Assembly (NCBI GenBank): GCA_021780225.1
Contig: JAJXZF010000069.1
Span: 1-64,000, forward strand
Origin: Deltaproteobacteria bacterium
GTDB taxonomy: Bacteria > Desulfobacterota > Binatia > Binatales > Binataceae
Direction: 5' to 3'
DNA: 64,000 bases
Shown here piece by piece: positions 17,179-26,882 of this stretch. The notes under the pieces were generated by a model. That model saw only the letters and a list, made by a program, of their open reading frames with translations. It did no database searches and was not told the origin of the DNA. The translations under genes and the position numbers were made by a program. Position 1 is the stretch's first letter, and each line of letters starts with the position of its first letter.

Positions 17179-18462
17179 ATGGGAGCAATCAGGGAGCAGG
17201 CCGAAAGATTCTGGAATGGCGAGATCGTCGTCCTCCAGCAGCATCCGCTGACCCCGACCGGCGAGAGCGAGGAAGTCGCGCCGGGCGTGATGTTCCACCG
17301 CTGGTTCGCGAACTTCACGGCGGTGCGCACGGACGAGGGGCTGGTGCTGATCGATACGGGCGCGTGGTTCAACCAGGAAGAGACCGTGCGGATGGTGCGG
17401 CGGTTCGCGCCGGACCGGATCAATACGGCGATTTATACGCACGGCCACGTGGATCACGCGCTCGGGATGGCGGCGTTCGCGGCGGAGGGGCAGAAAAACC
17501 GGGTGGCCCGCGCGCGCGTGGTTGGTCATCGCGCGGTCGCGGCGCGCTTCGACCGGTACAAGCGCACCGCAGGCTACAACGGCCTGATCAATGCGCGGCA
17601 ATTCGGACTGCCGGCGGGATGGCCGGCGGATTACGTCTATCCCGACACCTATTTCGAGGACCGGCTGACGGTCGCCGCCGGCGGCGTGAAGTTCGAGTGT
17701 CATCATGGACGGGGGGAAACCGACGACGCCTGCTGGGTCTATATCGCGCAGCATAAGGTGCTGTGCACGGGCGATTTCATCATCTGGGCGGCGCCGAACG
17801 CCGGCAATCCGCAGAAAGCGCAGCGCTATGCGCGCGAATGGGCGGAGGCGCTGCGCGCGATGGCGAAAACCGGCGCGGAGGTGCTGCTGCCGGGCCACGG
17901 CGTTCCGGTTTTCGGAGCGGTGCGGATTCGGCAAATCCTGAATGAGACGGCGGAATATCTGCAAAGCCTGTACGATCAGACGATCGCGATGATGAACGCG
18001 GGCGCGCCGCTCGGCGAAATCCTCGCGCAGGCCGCGCCTCCCGCCAAACTGGCCGACCGGCCGTTTTTGCAGGCGGTTTACGACGAGCCCCAATTTATCG
18101 TGCGAAATATCTGGCGGCTGGAAGGCGGATGGTACGACGGCCATCCGGCTGACCTGAAACCGGCGGCGCGGGCCGCGCAGGCGCGCGAGATCGCGGAGTT
18201 GGCGGGCGGCGCGGACAGGCTGGTGGCGCGGGCGGCGGAGCGGATGGACGCGGGCGAGTTGGCGCTCGCGGCGCATCTAATCGACTGGGCCGTCGCCGCC
18301 GCGCCCGACGATCCGGCGGCGCATGCGGCGCGGGCGAAAATCTACGCGGCGCGGGCGCGCGAATCGGCGGCGACGATGACGCACGGGATTTTCTGGGCGG
18401 CGGCGGAAGAGTCCGCGGCAAAAGCCGGAATCGAGTTGCCCGCCGAGCCGCGCAAGATTTGA
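17179..18462 (+). CDS. MBL-fold metallohydrolase with alkylsulfatase-type dimerisation domain
   Basis: A 427-residue protein. The metallo-beta-lactamase domain carries the metal ligands in YTHGHVDHALG (H88, H90, D92, H93), then ECHHGRGETDDACWVY and LCTGDFIIWAAPNAGNP, a pattern shared with SdsA1-like linear alkylsulfatases. The C-terminal part (from about residue 270: FLQAVYDEPQFIVRNIWRLEGGWYDG) matches the alkylsulfatase dimerisation region. It is shorter than secreted SDS hydrolases, lacks a signal peptide and lacks the sterol-carrier-like tail, so it is probably cytoplasmic. Substrate unproven. Confidence 0.85.
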   Translation: MGAIREQAERFWNGEIVVLQQHPLTPTGESEEVAPGVMFHRWFANFTAVRTDEGLVLIDTGAWFNQEETVRMVRRFAPDRINTAIYTHGHVDHALGMAAFAAEGQKNRVARARVVGHRAVAARFDRYKRTAGYNGLINARQFGLPAGWPADYVYPDTYFEDRLTVAAGGVKFECHHGRGETDDACWVYIAQHKVLCTGDFIIWAAPNAGNPQKAQRYAREWAEALRAMAKTGAEVLLPGHGVPVFGAVRIRQILNETAEYLQSLYDQTIAMMNAGAPLGEILAQAAPPAKLADRPFLQAVYDEPQFIVRNIWRLEGGWYDGHPADLKPAARAAQAREIAELAGGADRLVARAAERMDAGELALAAHLIDWAVAAAPDDPAAHAARAKIYAARARESAATMTHGIFWAAAEESAAKAGIELPAEPRKI

Positions 18463-18534
18463 GCGGCGCCGCGGCGAACGCCGATTCCGGCGCTGGCTTG
18501 CTCTTGTCTTTCCGGACTGAGAACCTTTTCGACG

Positions 18535-20373
18535 ATGGATCACTCTGACGCCGATCGCGCGGCGCATTCCGCGCCGGCGGCGCGATCTTCCGAGCCGAAA
18601 GATTCAAATGGCGCGATGGCCGATGCGGATTTTCAAACGCCCGCCGACAGCGACGCCCGCTGGCGGCGCGCGGCGATCGCCGTTCTGGGTTTGGCGGCGA
18701 TTCTTTTCTTTGCGCGATTGGGCGCGCGCGCGTTATGGGCGTCGGAATTCCGCTGGGGCGAAATCGCCCGCGAGATGCATCTGCGGGGCAACTACTTCTG
18801 GCCGACGATCAACGGGCGTTCCTATTTCGACAAACCGCTCGGCTCGTATTGGCTGATTCTTGGAGTCGGCTGGATTATCGGCGCGGTGAATGAAACGGCG
18901 GCGCGGGCGCCGTCGGCGTTCGCGGGCCTGCTCGCCGCCGCGCTGCTGATCGTGATAGTGCGCCGGCTGTACGACCTGCGCACCGCCGTGATTTCCGCCC
19001 TGATACTCTCGACCAGTTTCAGTTTCGTCTTTTTCTCGCGCAACGCCTCCGCCGACGTTGAGACGATCGCGGGCGAACTGGCGGCGCTGGCGCTGTTTCT
19101 GGCGCACGAGAACGACGCCGGCGGCGGATGGTGGGTGATCGGGCTGTGGCTGATCATGGCCGTCGCCTCGCAGATGAAGGGGCTGCTCGGTTTTGTCCTG
19201 CCGCTGGCGATGATTGGCTCGTACCGGTTGCTGGCGGAGGGATGGGCCGAGGCGATCCGCGGACTCGGCTCCGGATCGCTCGCCGCGCGCTGGCGATGGA
19301 TCGTCGAACGGCAGCGATGGTTTTTCAACTGGAGCACGCCGATCGCGATCGCGCTCGCCGCCGCGGTCTATTACGCGCCGTTCGCCATTTCGCAGCACCG
19401 AACCGGCTCCGAGCACGGCATCTACATGGTCTATCGCGAGAACGTGGAGCGCTATTTCGCCCCGTTCGACCATCGCGGCCCGATCTACCTTTACGTGTAC
19501 GTGATCTTCGCGCTGATGGCGCCATGGTCGGCGATGATTCCGGCGGCGCTCGCGCATACGCATCAGCGGCGGAAAATCGGCGCGGGTCAGGCCGTGCAGG
19601 ATCGTTTCGCGCTCACCTTTTTCTGGGCGACATTTATATTTTTCACGCTCTCAGGATCGCGGCGCAGCTACTATATTCTGCCGATTCTGCCGCCGGCCGC
19701 GATTCTGGTCGCGCGCGTGCTGCTGGAGGAGCCGGAGCGGATGACGCCGCTGGCGCGCCGGCTGGTGAGGTTCGGTTTCGGACTGGTGGTCGCGATGGTC
19801 GCGGTCGCGGCGCTCGCGTTCATTCCGCCGCATCGGTTCATGCCCTATCCCTATTCGGCGTTGCCGCCGGCGCCGGATCGCGGCGTGTACGCGATTTTCT
19901 GGATCGGTTCGGTCGCCGCGATTTTATGGGCGATGCGCGATTCGCGGCCGCCGCGAACGGCGTTGGCGATCGGCGCGATCGCGTGGCTGTTCATGTTCTA
20001 CTTTTACGTGTTCGCGATGCCGGCGGGCGACGCCTATCGCACCGAAAAACCATTCGCCTATCGCATTCGCGCGCTGATCGGCGCCGATACGCAAGGATTG
20101 GCCTTTTATCTGAATCAAGGCCCCGTCTATTACCTGGGCTTGCCCCGGCCGACGCCGGAGTACGACCGGCTGGCCGATCTGGATCGGGCGGTCGCCGACG
20201 GCAAGGTCCGCTGGCTGGTGGTGCGGCGGCGCGAATTGCCGAAACTGAATTTTCCCTATCGGCAAATTACGGCGGAGACCGCATATCCATGGGATCGCAA
20301 GCAGCACGCGCTCAACGCGATGATGTTGCTCAAAGTGGCGCCGCCGGCCGCGGCCGCGAGGCCTTCAAAATAG
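18535..20373 (+). CDS. ArnT-like glycosyltransferase (GT39/GT83 superfamily), second copy
   Basis: A 612-residue integral membrane transferase with a soluble N-terminal leader. Typical blocks: an acidic first loop SEFRWGEIAREMH, RSYFDKPLGSYW, and RNASADVETIAGELAALALF, followed by many helices and a C-terminal soluble domain. ArnT-type enzymes add aminoarabinose or other sugars to lipid A. It differs clearly from the minus-strand relative at 12783-14510. The start at ATG 18535 is uncertain; ATG 18616 would remove a polar 27-residue leader. Confidence 0.85.
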   Translation: MDHSDADRAAHSAPAARSSEPKDSNGAMADADFQTPADSDARWRRAAIAVLGLAAILFFARLGARALWASEFRWGEIAREMHLRGNYFWPTINGRSYFDKPLGSYWLILGVGWIIGAVNETAARAPSAFAGLLAAALLIVIVRRLYDLRTAVISALILSTSFSFVFFSRNASADVETIAGELAALALFLAHENDAGGGWWVIGLWLIMAVASQMKGLLGFVLPLAMIGSYRLLAEGWAEAIRGLGSGSLAARWRWIVERQRWFFNWSTPIAIALAAAVYYAPFAISQHRTGSEHGIYMVYRENVERYFAPFDHRGPIYLYVYVIFALMAPWSAMIPAALAHTHQRRKIGAGQAVQDRFALTFFWATFIFFTLSGSRRSYYILPILPPAAILVARVLLEEPERMTPLARRLVRFGFGLVVAMVAVAALAFIPPHRFMPYPYSALPPAPDRGVYAIFWIGSVAAILWAMRDSRPPRTALAIGAIAWLFMFYFYVFAMPAGDAYRTEKPFAYRIRALIGADTQGLAFYLNQGPVYYLGLPRPTPEYDRLADLDRAVADGKVRWLVVRRRELPKLNFPYRQITAETAYPWDRKQHALNAMMLLKVAPPAAAARPSK

Positions 20374-20428
20374 CGCGCCGAGCTCGTCGCGGCGGCGGAT
20401 CGGGCCGATCGGTCTGCCGATCTAGTGG

Positions 20429-20696
20429 GGCGTCCCCTGAATAAGTTTGCACTCCGCGTCCACCTTGCGCTCGGCGTGGATGCCCGGATCAAGTCCGGGC
20501 ATGACCACCTCGGTTCGTCATGGCCGGGCCAGCCCCGTCAATCTCCAGAACGCCTGGATACGACCGCCGAAATAGCAGGAACGCTGTGCGTCATTGCCGG
20601 GCCCAGACCGGGCAATCCATCCCTGGTCGGCCCGCGGTGGGCGGCCTGCGCGCCGAGCTGATCAGGCGTCAGGTGGAAGTTATTGGCGGGGCGCCG
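20429..20696. repeat. Dispersed ~270-bp repeat with imperfect inverted ends, copy 2
   Basis: The same element as at 12217. The left end GGCGTCCCCTGAATAAGTT and the inverted right end GGCGCCCCGCCAATAACTT agree at most positions. It holds the GCCCGGATCAAGTCCGGGC hairpin, the GTGCGTCATTGCCGGGC unit at about 20585, and a conserved CAGGTGGAAGTTATT near the right end. Its right end stops three bases before the stop codon of the minus-strand acyl-CoA dehydrogenase. Gap 20374-20698 contains nothing else. Confidence 0.8.
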
Positions 20697-20698
20697 GG

Positions 20699-21880
20699 CT
20701 AGCCTTTTGGCAATCCGAGCACGCGCTCGCCGATAATATTGTGCTGAATCTGATTGGCGCCGGCGTAGATCGTCGGCCCGCGCGCCGCCAGCATCCGCAG
20801 CGACCATTTGCCGCTGTCGAGCGCGAACGGCGCCTCGAAATCCATCTGGCTATACGGCCCCAGCAATTCCATCGCGTACAGCGCGATCGCCAGGTTTAAT
20901 TCGGTGCCGCACAGCTTCATGATCGAGCCTTCTGGTCCGGGCGGCACGCCCTTGAGCTGGCGGGTCAACTGGCGATAGCTGGTGTACTTGAGCGCCTCCG
21001 CTTCCGATGCGAAGCGCGCGACCCGCTGGCGCACGCCAGCGTCATCCCAGGCGACGCCGCCGTTGCGCGGGACGCGCCGAGCGAGATCGATCAATTCGCG
21101 CACCTGCTGAGCGGCGGCTTCGCCGTAGTTGCCCGAGCGCTCGAACATCAGGGTGGTGATCGCCACCTGCCATCCGTTGTTTTTCTGGCCGAGGATATTC
21201 GCTTTCGGCACGCGAACGTCTTCGAAGAAGACTTCGTTGAAGCCGCGCCCGCCCGTCATCTGCACCAGCGGCCGCACCGTGATGCCGGGGCTGCGCATAT
21301 CGACCAGCAGGTAGCTGATGCCCTTGTGCTTGGGGGCGTCGGGGTCGGTGCGGACGAGCAGGAAAATCCAGTCCGCGAACTGCGCCATCGAGGTCCAGAC
21401 CTTTTGGCCGTTGACCAGAAAGTAATCGCCCTGATCGTCGGCGCGCGTTTTGAGCGAGGCGAGATCGGAGCCCGAGCCGGGTTCCGAATAGCCTTGGCAC
21501 CATACTTCGTCGCCGCGCAAAATCGCGGGCAGATGGCGGCGCTTCTGCTCGTCCGTGCCCCAGTGCATCAGGGTGGGACCGAGCAGGCTGATGCCCATCC
21601 CCATGAAGGGTTCGGTCAAATCGAGGCGGGTTAGCTCTTCGCGGAAGATCAGCCGCTGCATCACCGTGGCGCCGCGTCCGCCGTATTCCTTCGGCCAGTG
21701 CACGGCGACCCATCCGCCTTCATTGAGCTTCTTGTGCCAGCGCACGCGCGCCTTCCAATCCTCCGGGCTGCCGTCGTCGAGCGGGCTGCGCGCGGGCGGC
21801 GCATACTGCCGATTCTCCTCCAGCCAGGCGCGAACTTCGGCGCGAAATGCTTCATCCTCGGGGCTGTAGTTGAAATCCAT
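20699..21880 (-). CDS. Acyl-CoA dehydrogenase
   Basis: A 393-residue flavoprotein of the usual length. Hallmarks: GAEWGCQGYSEPGSGSDLAS-like FAD loop (seen as EVWCQGYSEPGSGSDLAS), VNGQKVWTSMAQ, and a C-terminal GANQIQHNIIGERVLGLPKG. It oxidises an acyl-CoA at C2-C3 and passes electrons to ETF. It is last in a minus-strand run after the CoA-transferase and lyase genes. Chain-length specificity is unknown. A dispersed repeat abuts its stop codon. Confidence 0.93.
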   Translation of the reverse strand: MDFNYSPEDEAFRAEVRAWLEENRQYAPPARSPLDDGSPEDWKARVRWHKKLNEGGWVAVHWPKEYGGRGATVMQRLIFREELTRLDLTEPFMGMGISLLGPTLMHWGTDEQKRRHLPAILRGDEVWCQGYSEPGSGSDLASLKTRADDQGDYFLVNGQKVWTSMAQFADWIFLLVRTDPDAPKHKGISYLLVDMRSPGITVRPLVQMTGGRGFNEVFFEDVRVPKANILGQKNNGWQVAITTLMFERSGNYGEAAAQQVRELIDLARRVPRNGGVAWDDAGVRQRVARFASEAEALKYTSYRQLTRQLKGVPPGPEGSIMKLCGTELNLAIALYAMELLGPYSQMDFEAPFALDSGKWSLRMLAARGPTIYAGANQIQHNIIGERVLGLPKG

Positions 21881-21952
21881 ATGATTAGCTTTCCGCCCGC
21901 TCGGTCCGGACGGCCTTCACTTTATTCAATCGCTTTCCGGCGCCGGCGATGC

Positions 21953-22864
21953 TCAGGCGCGGCCGGTGAGTTTCGCCCGCTCCAGCACCGCCTCGTAGAT
22001 GCGCGCGGTGGCCGCGTCGATCAGGATGCCGCCGGCGCCGGCCGCGCCGGCGCCGCCCTTTTCGGCGGCGTAGTACGCCTCGCACATCCGGCGCGCCACT
22101 TCGATTTCGTTCGGCGTGGGCGCGAAAACGTCGTTGGCGAGTTCGATCTGGCTCGGATGGATCGCCCATTTGCCGACCGCGCCCAGGGTCGCGGCCCAGA
22201 CCGCGTCGCGCCGGTAGCCGCCGGGGTCGCGGAAATTGGCGAAGGGGCCGTCGATCGCGTCGATGCCGGCGGCGCGCGCCGCAACAATCATCCGGCCGCG
22301 CGCGAAATGCCACATGTCGCCGGGATAACGATTCGGCTCGGATGCTTCAGTCAGTCCTGATCGCACGCCCTGACTGGCGGAAAGATCGCCGAAGCCGAGA
22401 ATGATCGCTTCCAGCCGCGGGCAGCATCCTGCGATCTCTTCGACCCGCGCCAGCGCCGCGGTCTCTTCGATCAGCGCTTCAAGTCCGATACGCTGTTTGA
22501 GGCCGAGTTTCGCTTCGAGCTGGCTCAACAGCGTGTCGAAGAACCATACGTCGCGGGGAGCTTTGACCTTGGGCAGGATGATGATGTCGAGCTTGGCGCC
22601 GGCGCCTTCCACCACTTCGATAACGTCGTTGTGGGCCCATTTGGTTTCGGCGGCGTTGACGCGGACGGCGCGGAGCTTGCGGCCCCAATCGAGACCGTTC
22701 AAGGCCGCGATGACGTTGGCGCGCGACGATTCCTTCAGCGCCGGCGCGACCGCGTCTTCGAGATCGAGGAAAACCAGATCGGCGGCGCTGGCGACCGCCT
22801 TTTGGACCATCGCCGGGTTGGAAGCCGGCACGGAAAGTTCGGAACGTCTCAGCCGCACAGCCAT
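21953..22864 (-). CDS. HpcH/HpaI aldolase - CitE family CoA lyase (malyl-CoA lyase-like)
   Basis: A 303-residue TIM-barrel lyase. It shows RRSELSVPASNP, the metal-binding VFLDLEDAVAP, AVRVNAAETKWAHND and a later IILGFGDLSAS, and ends with GKWAIHPSQIELAN; all are typical of CitE/Mcl proteins. Members cleave or form malyl-CoA or methylmalyl-CoA with Mg2+. The neighbours on both sides also handle CoA thioesters, supporting a small organic-acid or fatty-acid breakdown module. Confidence 0.88.
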   Translation of the reverse strand: MAVRLRRSELSVPASNPAMVQKAVASAADLVFLDLEDAVAPALKESSRANVIAALNGLDWGRKLRAVRVNAAETKWAHNDVIEVVEGAGAKLDIIILPKVKAPRDVWFFDTLLSQLEAKLGLKQRIGLEALIEETAALARVEEIAGCCPRLEAIILGFGDLSASQGVRSGLTEASEPNRYPGDMWHFARGRMIVAARAAGIDAIDGPFANFRDPGGYRRDAVWAATLGAVGKWAIHPSQIELANDVFAPTPNEIEVARRMCEAYYAAEKGGAGAAGAGGILIDAATARIYEAVLERAKLTGRA

Positions 22865-22883
22865 TGCATTTCTCCACTAGCCT

Positions 22884-24077
22884 TCAAGAATTTTCCGGCG
22901 CGATTCCCAGTTCGGCGAGAATTTCCGCGCCATGCTCGCCGAGGCGCGGCGCGCGCGAATGAACCGCCGCGGGCGTGCCCGCGAGCTTGATCGCCGGTCC
23001 GGCGATCGTCAGCGGCGGATTGTCTCCCGGCGGCTGCACCTCGACCAGCATCCCGCGGGCGCGCGGATGGGGATCGGCGAAGATTTCGCGCGCGGTGTTG
23101 ACGGGACCGACGGGAACTTTGCCGCCGAGCGCCGCGACGATTTCAGCGGTCGGCCGCGCCGCGGTCCATTCGCGGATCAGGTTGCGCACGAATTCGCCGT
23201 TGGCGACCCGGCGCGGATTGCTGCGCGTGCGATCGTCGGCGATCAGCTCCGTGCGGCCCATCGCGCGGCACAACGCCGCCCACTGATTGTCGGTCGGCGC
23301 CGCGATCGCAAGCGCGCCGTCGGCGGCCGGGAAAATGTCGAACGGCACGATGATGCGGCTCGAGTTGCCGGTGGGCGCGATCGTTTTTCCGCTGAGCGAG
23401 TACGTGTAAACGATCACCTCGCACAGCGCGAGCACCGCGTCGTACATCGCGACGTCGAGAAACTGGCCAATGCCGGAGACGCGCGCCGCATGGATCGCGG
23501 AAACCACGCCGAGCGCCGCGAGCGTGCCCGGATAGATATCGCCGACGCCGGGACCGCAGCGAACGCCCTCGCCGCCCGCCGGGCCGCTCATTCCGACCAA
23601 TCCGCCCATGCATTGCGCGACGATGTCGAAGGCCGGCCATTCCGCGTAGGGACTGCGGCCGGTGCGGGGATCGCCGAAGCCGCGCACCGCGGCGTAAACC
23701 AGCCGGGGATTGCGCGCGCTCAACGCCTCGTAGCCGGCGCCGAGCGCGTCCATCACGCCCGAGCGCGCGTTTTCGACCACCGCGTCGGCCTGTTCGATCA
23801 GCTTGAACAAAGTCGCGCGGCCGCCGCCGGATTTCAGATCGAGCACGATGCTCCGTTTGTTGCGGTTGATGCTGGCGAAGTACGGCGAATAGTCGCAGCC
23901 CTGGCGATCGGGAAAGGGCGGGCCGAGCGTGCGCGCCATGTCGCCGTGCGGCGGCTCGACCTTGATGATGTCGGCGCCAAGATCGCCGAGCAGCATCGTG
24001 CAGTACGGGCCGGCGAGCGCCTGAGTGAGATCGACTATCCTGATATCCGCGAGCGGACCGGTGCGTTTCGGATTCAT
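22884..24077 (-). CDS. CaiB/BaiF family CoA-transferase (type III)
   Basis: A 397-residue class III CoA-transferase. It has the N-terminal IRIVDLTQALAGPYCTMLLGDLGADIIK-like opening (VDLTQALAGPYCTMLLGDLG), the NKRSIVLDLKS block and the catalytic aspartate in GVGDIYPGTLAAL. It exchanges CoA between carboxylic acids. It leads a run with the CitE-like lyase (19-bp gap) and the acyl-CoA dehydrogenase. Mesaconyl-, succinyl- or bile-acid-type substrates are all possible. Confidence 0.93.
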   Translation of the reverse strand: MNPKRTGPLADIRIVDLTQALAGPYCTMLLGDLGADIIKVEPPHGDMARTLGPPFPDRQGCDYSPYFASINRNKRSIVLDLKSGGGRATLFKLIEQADAVVENARSGVMDALGAGYEALSARNPRLVYAAVRGFGDPRTGRSPYAEWPAFDIVAQCMGGLVGMSGPAGGEGVRCGPGVGDIYPGTLAALGVVSAIHAARVSGIGQFLDVAMYDAVLALCEVIVYTYSLSGKTIAPTGNSSRIIVPFDIFPAADGALAIAAPTDNQWAALCRAMGRTELIADDRTRSNPRRVANGEFVRNLIREWTAARPTAEIVAALGGKVPVGPVNTAREIFADPHPRARGMLVEVQPPGDNPPLTIAGPAIKLAGTPAAVHSRAPRLGEHGAEILAELGIAPENS

Positions 24078-24207
24078 CGACGATGGGTCGCGTTTCGTGA
24101 AATCATAAAAGAATCTGCGAGCTTCGATCTTGAACCCGCGGCGCTCGCGGCCGGCTTCGGGTCACGTACCAGACCGGCGCGGTTTCTTCAACTGCGCCCG
24201 GCGGCGT

Positions 24208-26613
24208 TCAATATCCGGCGCCGTAAAAATAGATCTGCTGCGGCGCATTGCGCGCGTTATCGATAATCGCGAGCGCGCCGCTGCGCAGGCCCGGCGTCGC
24301 GGGCGCGAAGCTGATTGCGATCGTGCAGCTCCCGCCCGCCGGCAGAACCGTTCCCGCGCCGCATCCCGACGCCGACGGAACGACCGCGAAATCGGCGCCG
24401 CCTTGCTGAATCACGCGCGCAATCGCGAGCGGCGCGGCGTCATCGGCGGGATTCGTTACCGTTACGATCCGTGCGGCGCTGGAGGTTCCCGCTTGCTGGG
24501 GGCCAAAGTGGATCTCGCGCGGCGTGACGATGGCGGGGTCGGCCGATTGCAGCGGCGTTGGGGTCGCGGTGGGCGTGGGCGACGATGACGGCGTGGGTGT
24601 GGGCGTCGGCGACGGACTTACCGTCGGACTCGGCGTCGGCGTGACGCTGGGCGTGGGGGTCGCAGTCGCGCTTGGAGTCGGCGTGGGCGAGGAGGTCGGC
24701 GAAGACGACGGCGTGGGTGTGGGCGATGGCGTCGGCGATGGCGTGGGGGTTGGACTCGGCGTCGGACTTGGCGATGGCGTCGGGCTGGCCGGCGCGTATG
24801 CGGCGACGAACGTCGCCATGTCGATACTGCCCCATCCGCTCGCCTGATCGTAACCCGGCTCGGCGACAAAGCCCGAGACGCCGTTGAAGCCGTTGTCGCC
24901 GGAGGCGATATCGCGCAGGCCGGATCGCGCCGTGTCGTGCAGCGCGCCCAGTTGATAAACCCGCGGATTGGGATTGCCGATTCGTCCGCTTTCGCTTTGC
25001 GCGGCCACGCTCATCACTCCCGCGAGAATCGGCGCGGCGATGCTCGTGCCGCCGATGCAACAGTTCATCTGCGCCACGCCCGCCTGATTGGGATCGTCGC
25101 CCCAGTAGAAACCGGGCGCGAGCGGGCTTGCGCCCAACGCGACATCCGGCAGATCGCGCATCGAGTCCGGCGGCGTGAGTCCGGATTGATACGCGGGCTT
25201 GGCGAAGATCGAGCTGGCGCCGCCGCCGCCCGCGCCGGTCGGGTCGTCCCACACGCTTTCCGCGACATAGCCGGCGTCGTCGCCCGAAGCGTTGTAAACC
25301 GGAGTGAACTGGCTGCCGCCAACCGCGATCACGTTCGGGTCGGCGGCGAATTCGCTGACGTTGAGGCTGCTTCCGACCACGCAGGCGGCGCCGGCGCTAT
25401 TGAGCGTGAGGCCCGCGGAGCCTTCGTCGCCGGCGGCCACGGCGACGGTTTGCCCTTGCGCGGCCGCCTGGGTCAGGAGCGGATCGAGCGTGCCGGTGTA
25501 AAAGCTCGCCGGCCCGCCGCAGAACGAATAGCTCACGCTGATCGCGCCGCACTGATTGTCGGACACGGCCCGGCTGAGGGCGTCGACCAGGCCGTTGGCG
25601 CCGTCGCCGATATAAACCACAAGTCCCGCGCCGGTCGCGGCCGCATGCGCCCATTCGACGTCGAGCAGCGCCTCGGTTTCGTCCACGGTGCGGCCCGGAT
25701 TCGCGCCGTCCGCCAGCACCCGCGTCAGGCTCGGGTCGGCCAGCGCGAAGGTCGAATCGAACAAGGTCACGGCGCTGGTGAGGAAATCCGAATCCTCGAC
25801 GATCGCCAGGCATTGCCCCGCGCCGTCGAGACCCTCCTGAAGGAGCGGCGTTTCGTCGTAAAATGTCCACAGGTCCGCCGGTCCGAACGCTTCGCCTTCG
25901 GCGCCGGCGTAAGCGGGCGCGGCGGCCATCGCGAGCGATCTGCCCGGCGTGCGCAGCGGGCGGACCGTGCGCGCGGCGGGATCCATCGGGACGGCGTGCA
26001 GAGTGTTATCGAGACCGCCGACCGACGAAACTATCGCGGCGAGGCGCGCGGGCATTTTCGGGTCCGCAAGGTTCGCATAGACGCCACCGTCCGCGCTCGC
26101 CGCGATCCGCGTCGCGAAGGCGCGTTCGACAACCGCCGCGGCGCCGGTCGCGGTAACGCCGGTCGGCGACCGCGCCGAAATCCGCAACCCCGCGCGCGCA
26201 AGCCACGCGGCGACCGCCGCGACTTCCGCCGGTGTCCGTCCGAAGCGCCGGACGTACTGCTTCGCGGTGAGCCAGCGATGGTAATTCGGCGAGGCGGGAT
26301 CCTGTATCGTTTCCAGATAGCGCGTCAGGCGCGCCCGATCGCGCGGCGCGAACGAAAGCCGGATTTCGAGCGGTTCGCCCGGATTGAGCGGCTGGACGAC
26401 GCCCGCCTCGGCCGACAAAATCGGATGGTTGCCGCGCAGCGCGACCGCCACCGCGTTGCGCCCGGCGCTGGCGAATCTCGGGAGAACCGGCGTAACGATC
26501 GCGGCGACGACGACGGTGAGGGCGAAGGATTGCGCAATCCGTTTGCGCGCACGGGTTTTGATTATCTTTCGGTATGGATCGGGATAGCGCGAACCCAGAC
26601 GAATGAATGGCAT
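24208..26613 (-). CDS. Secreted sedolisin (S53 pro-kumamolisin) peptidase with Pro/Thr/Ser linker and choice-of-anchor-like domain
   Basis: 801 residues. A basic N-terminus and hydrophobic helix (about 27-50) form a long signal peptide. An S53 pro-domain follows (about 60-200). The catalytic domain has the Glu/Asp pair in [14 protein letters not shown] and the serine in [15 protein letters not shown]. After about residue 595 comes a roughly 80-residue Pro/Thr/Ser repeat, then a C-terminal beta-sandwich ([16 protein letters not shown], then [16 protein letters not shown]) of the choice-of-anchor D / ASPM-SPD-2-Hydin type. Likely an acid-active extracellular or surface-bound protease. Confidence 0.9.
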   Translation of the reverse strand: MPFIRLGSRYPDPYRKIIKTRARKRIAQSFALTVVVAAIVTPVLPRFASAGRNAVAVALRGNHPILSAEAGVVQPLNPGEPLEIRLSFAPRDRARLTRYLETIQDPASPNYHRWLTAKQYVRRFGRTPAEVAAVAAWLARAGLRISARSPTGVTATGAAAVVERAFATRIAASADGGVYANLADPKMPARLAAIVSSVGGLDNTLHAVPMDPAARTVRPLRTPGRSLAMAAAPAYAGAEGEAFGPADLWTFYDETPLLQEGLDGAGQCLAIVEDSDFLTSAVTLFDSTFALADPSLTRVLADGANPGRTVDETEALLDVEWAHAAATGAGLVVYIGDGANGLVDALSRAVSDNQCGAISVSYSFCGGPASFYTGTLDPLLTQAAAQGQTVAVAAGDEGSAGLTLNSAGAACVVGSSLNVSEFAADPNVIAVGGSQFTPVYNASGDDAGYVAESVWDDPTGAGGGGASSIFAKPAYQSGLTPPDSMRDLPDVALGASPLAPGFYWGDDPNQAGVAQMNCCIGGTSIAAPILAGVMSVAAQSESGRIGNPNPRVYQLGALHDTARSGLRDIASGDNGFNGVSGFVAEPGYDQASGWGSIDMATFVAAYAPASPTPSPSPTPSPTPTPSPTPSPTPTPSSSPTSSPTPTPSATATPTPSVTPTPSPTVSPSPTPTPTPSSSPTPTATPTPLQSADPAIVTPREIHFGPQQAGTSSAARIVTVTNPADDAAPLAIARVIQQGGADFAVVPSASGCGAGTVLPAGGSCTIAISFAPATPGLRSGALAIIDNARNAPQQIYFYGAGY
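24552..24792. repeat. Low-complexity Pro/Thr/Ser-coding repeat
   Basis: A stretch of GTGGGCGTGGGCGAC-like hexamers on the plus strand encodes the minus-strand SPTPSPTP linker of the sedolisin. Such repeats slip during replication, so linker length probably varies between strains. Confidence 0.85.
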
Positions 26614-26882
26614 GATATTGTCGGCTCAATATCGGCGGCTACCGAGTTATATTTCGATTGGCGGGCAGACCCGCGTTCAAATTGCGACTGTGCGGATAGA
26701 ACGGCCATAGATAGTCAATTCGAGCGCATGATTTTATCCATTGGTTCCTCATTATCTATTTCGCGCCGTCGTATTCACTTCCGCGGCCGCGCCGACGCAC
26801 GTTGAATACATTAAGCAATCGCGATGCCGTAACGGGCGGGCAGGCGGCCGGCGCGTCGCGGCTCAAAGAGGTTTTTGCCAAG

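Noticed and set aside
24937-26805. 622-codon plus-strand frame opposite the sedolisin
   Set aside because: Arg-rich antisense shadow; the minus strand has the full S53 catalytic set.
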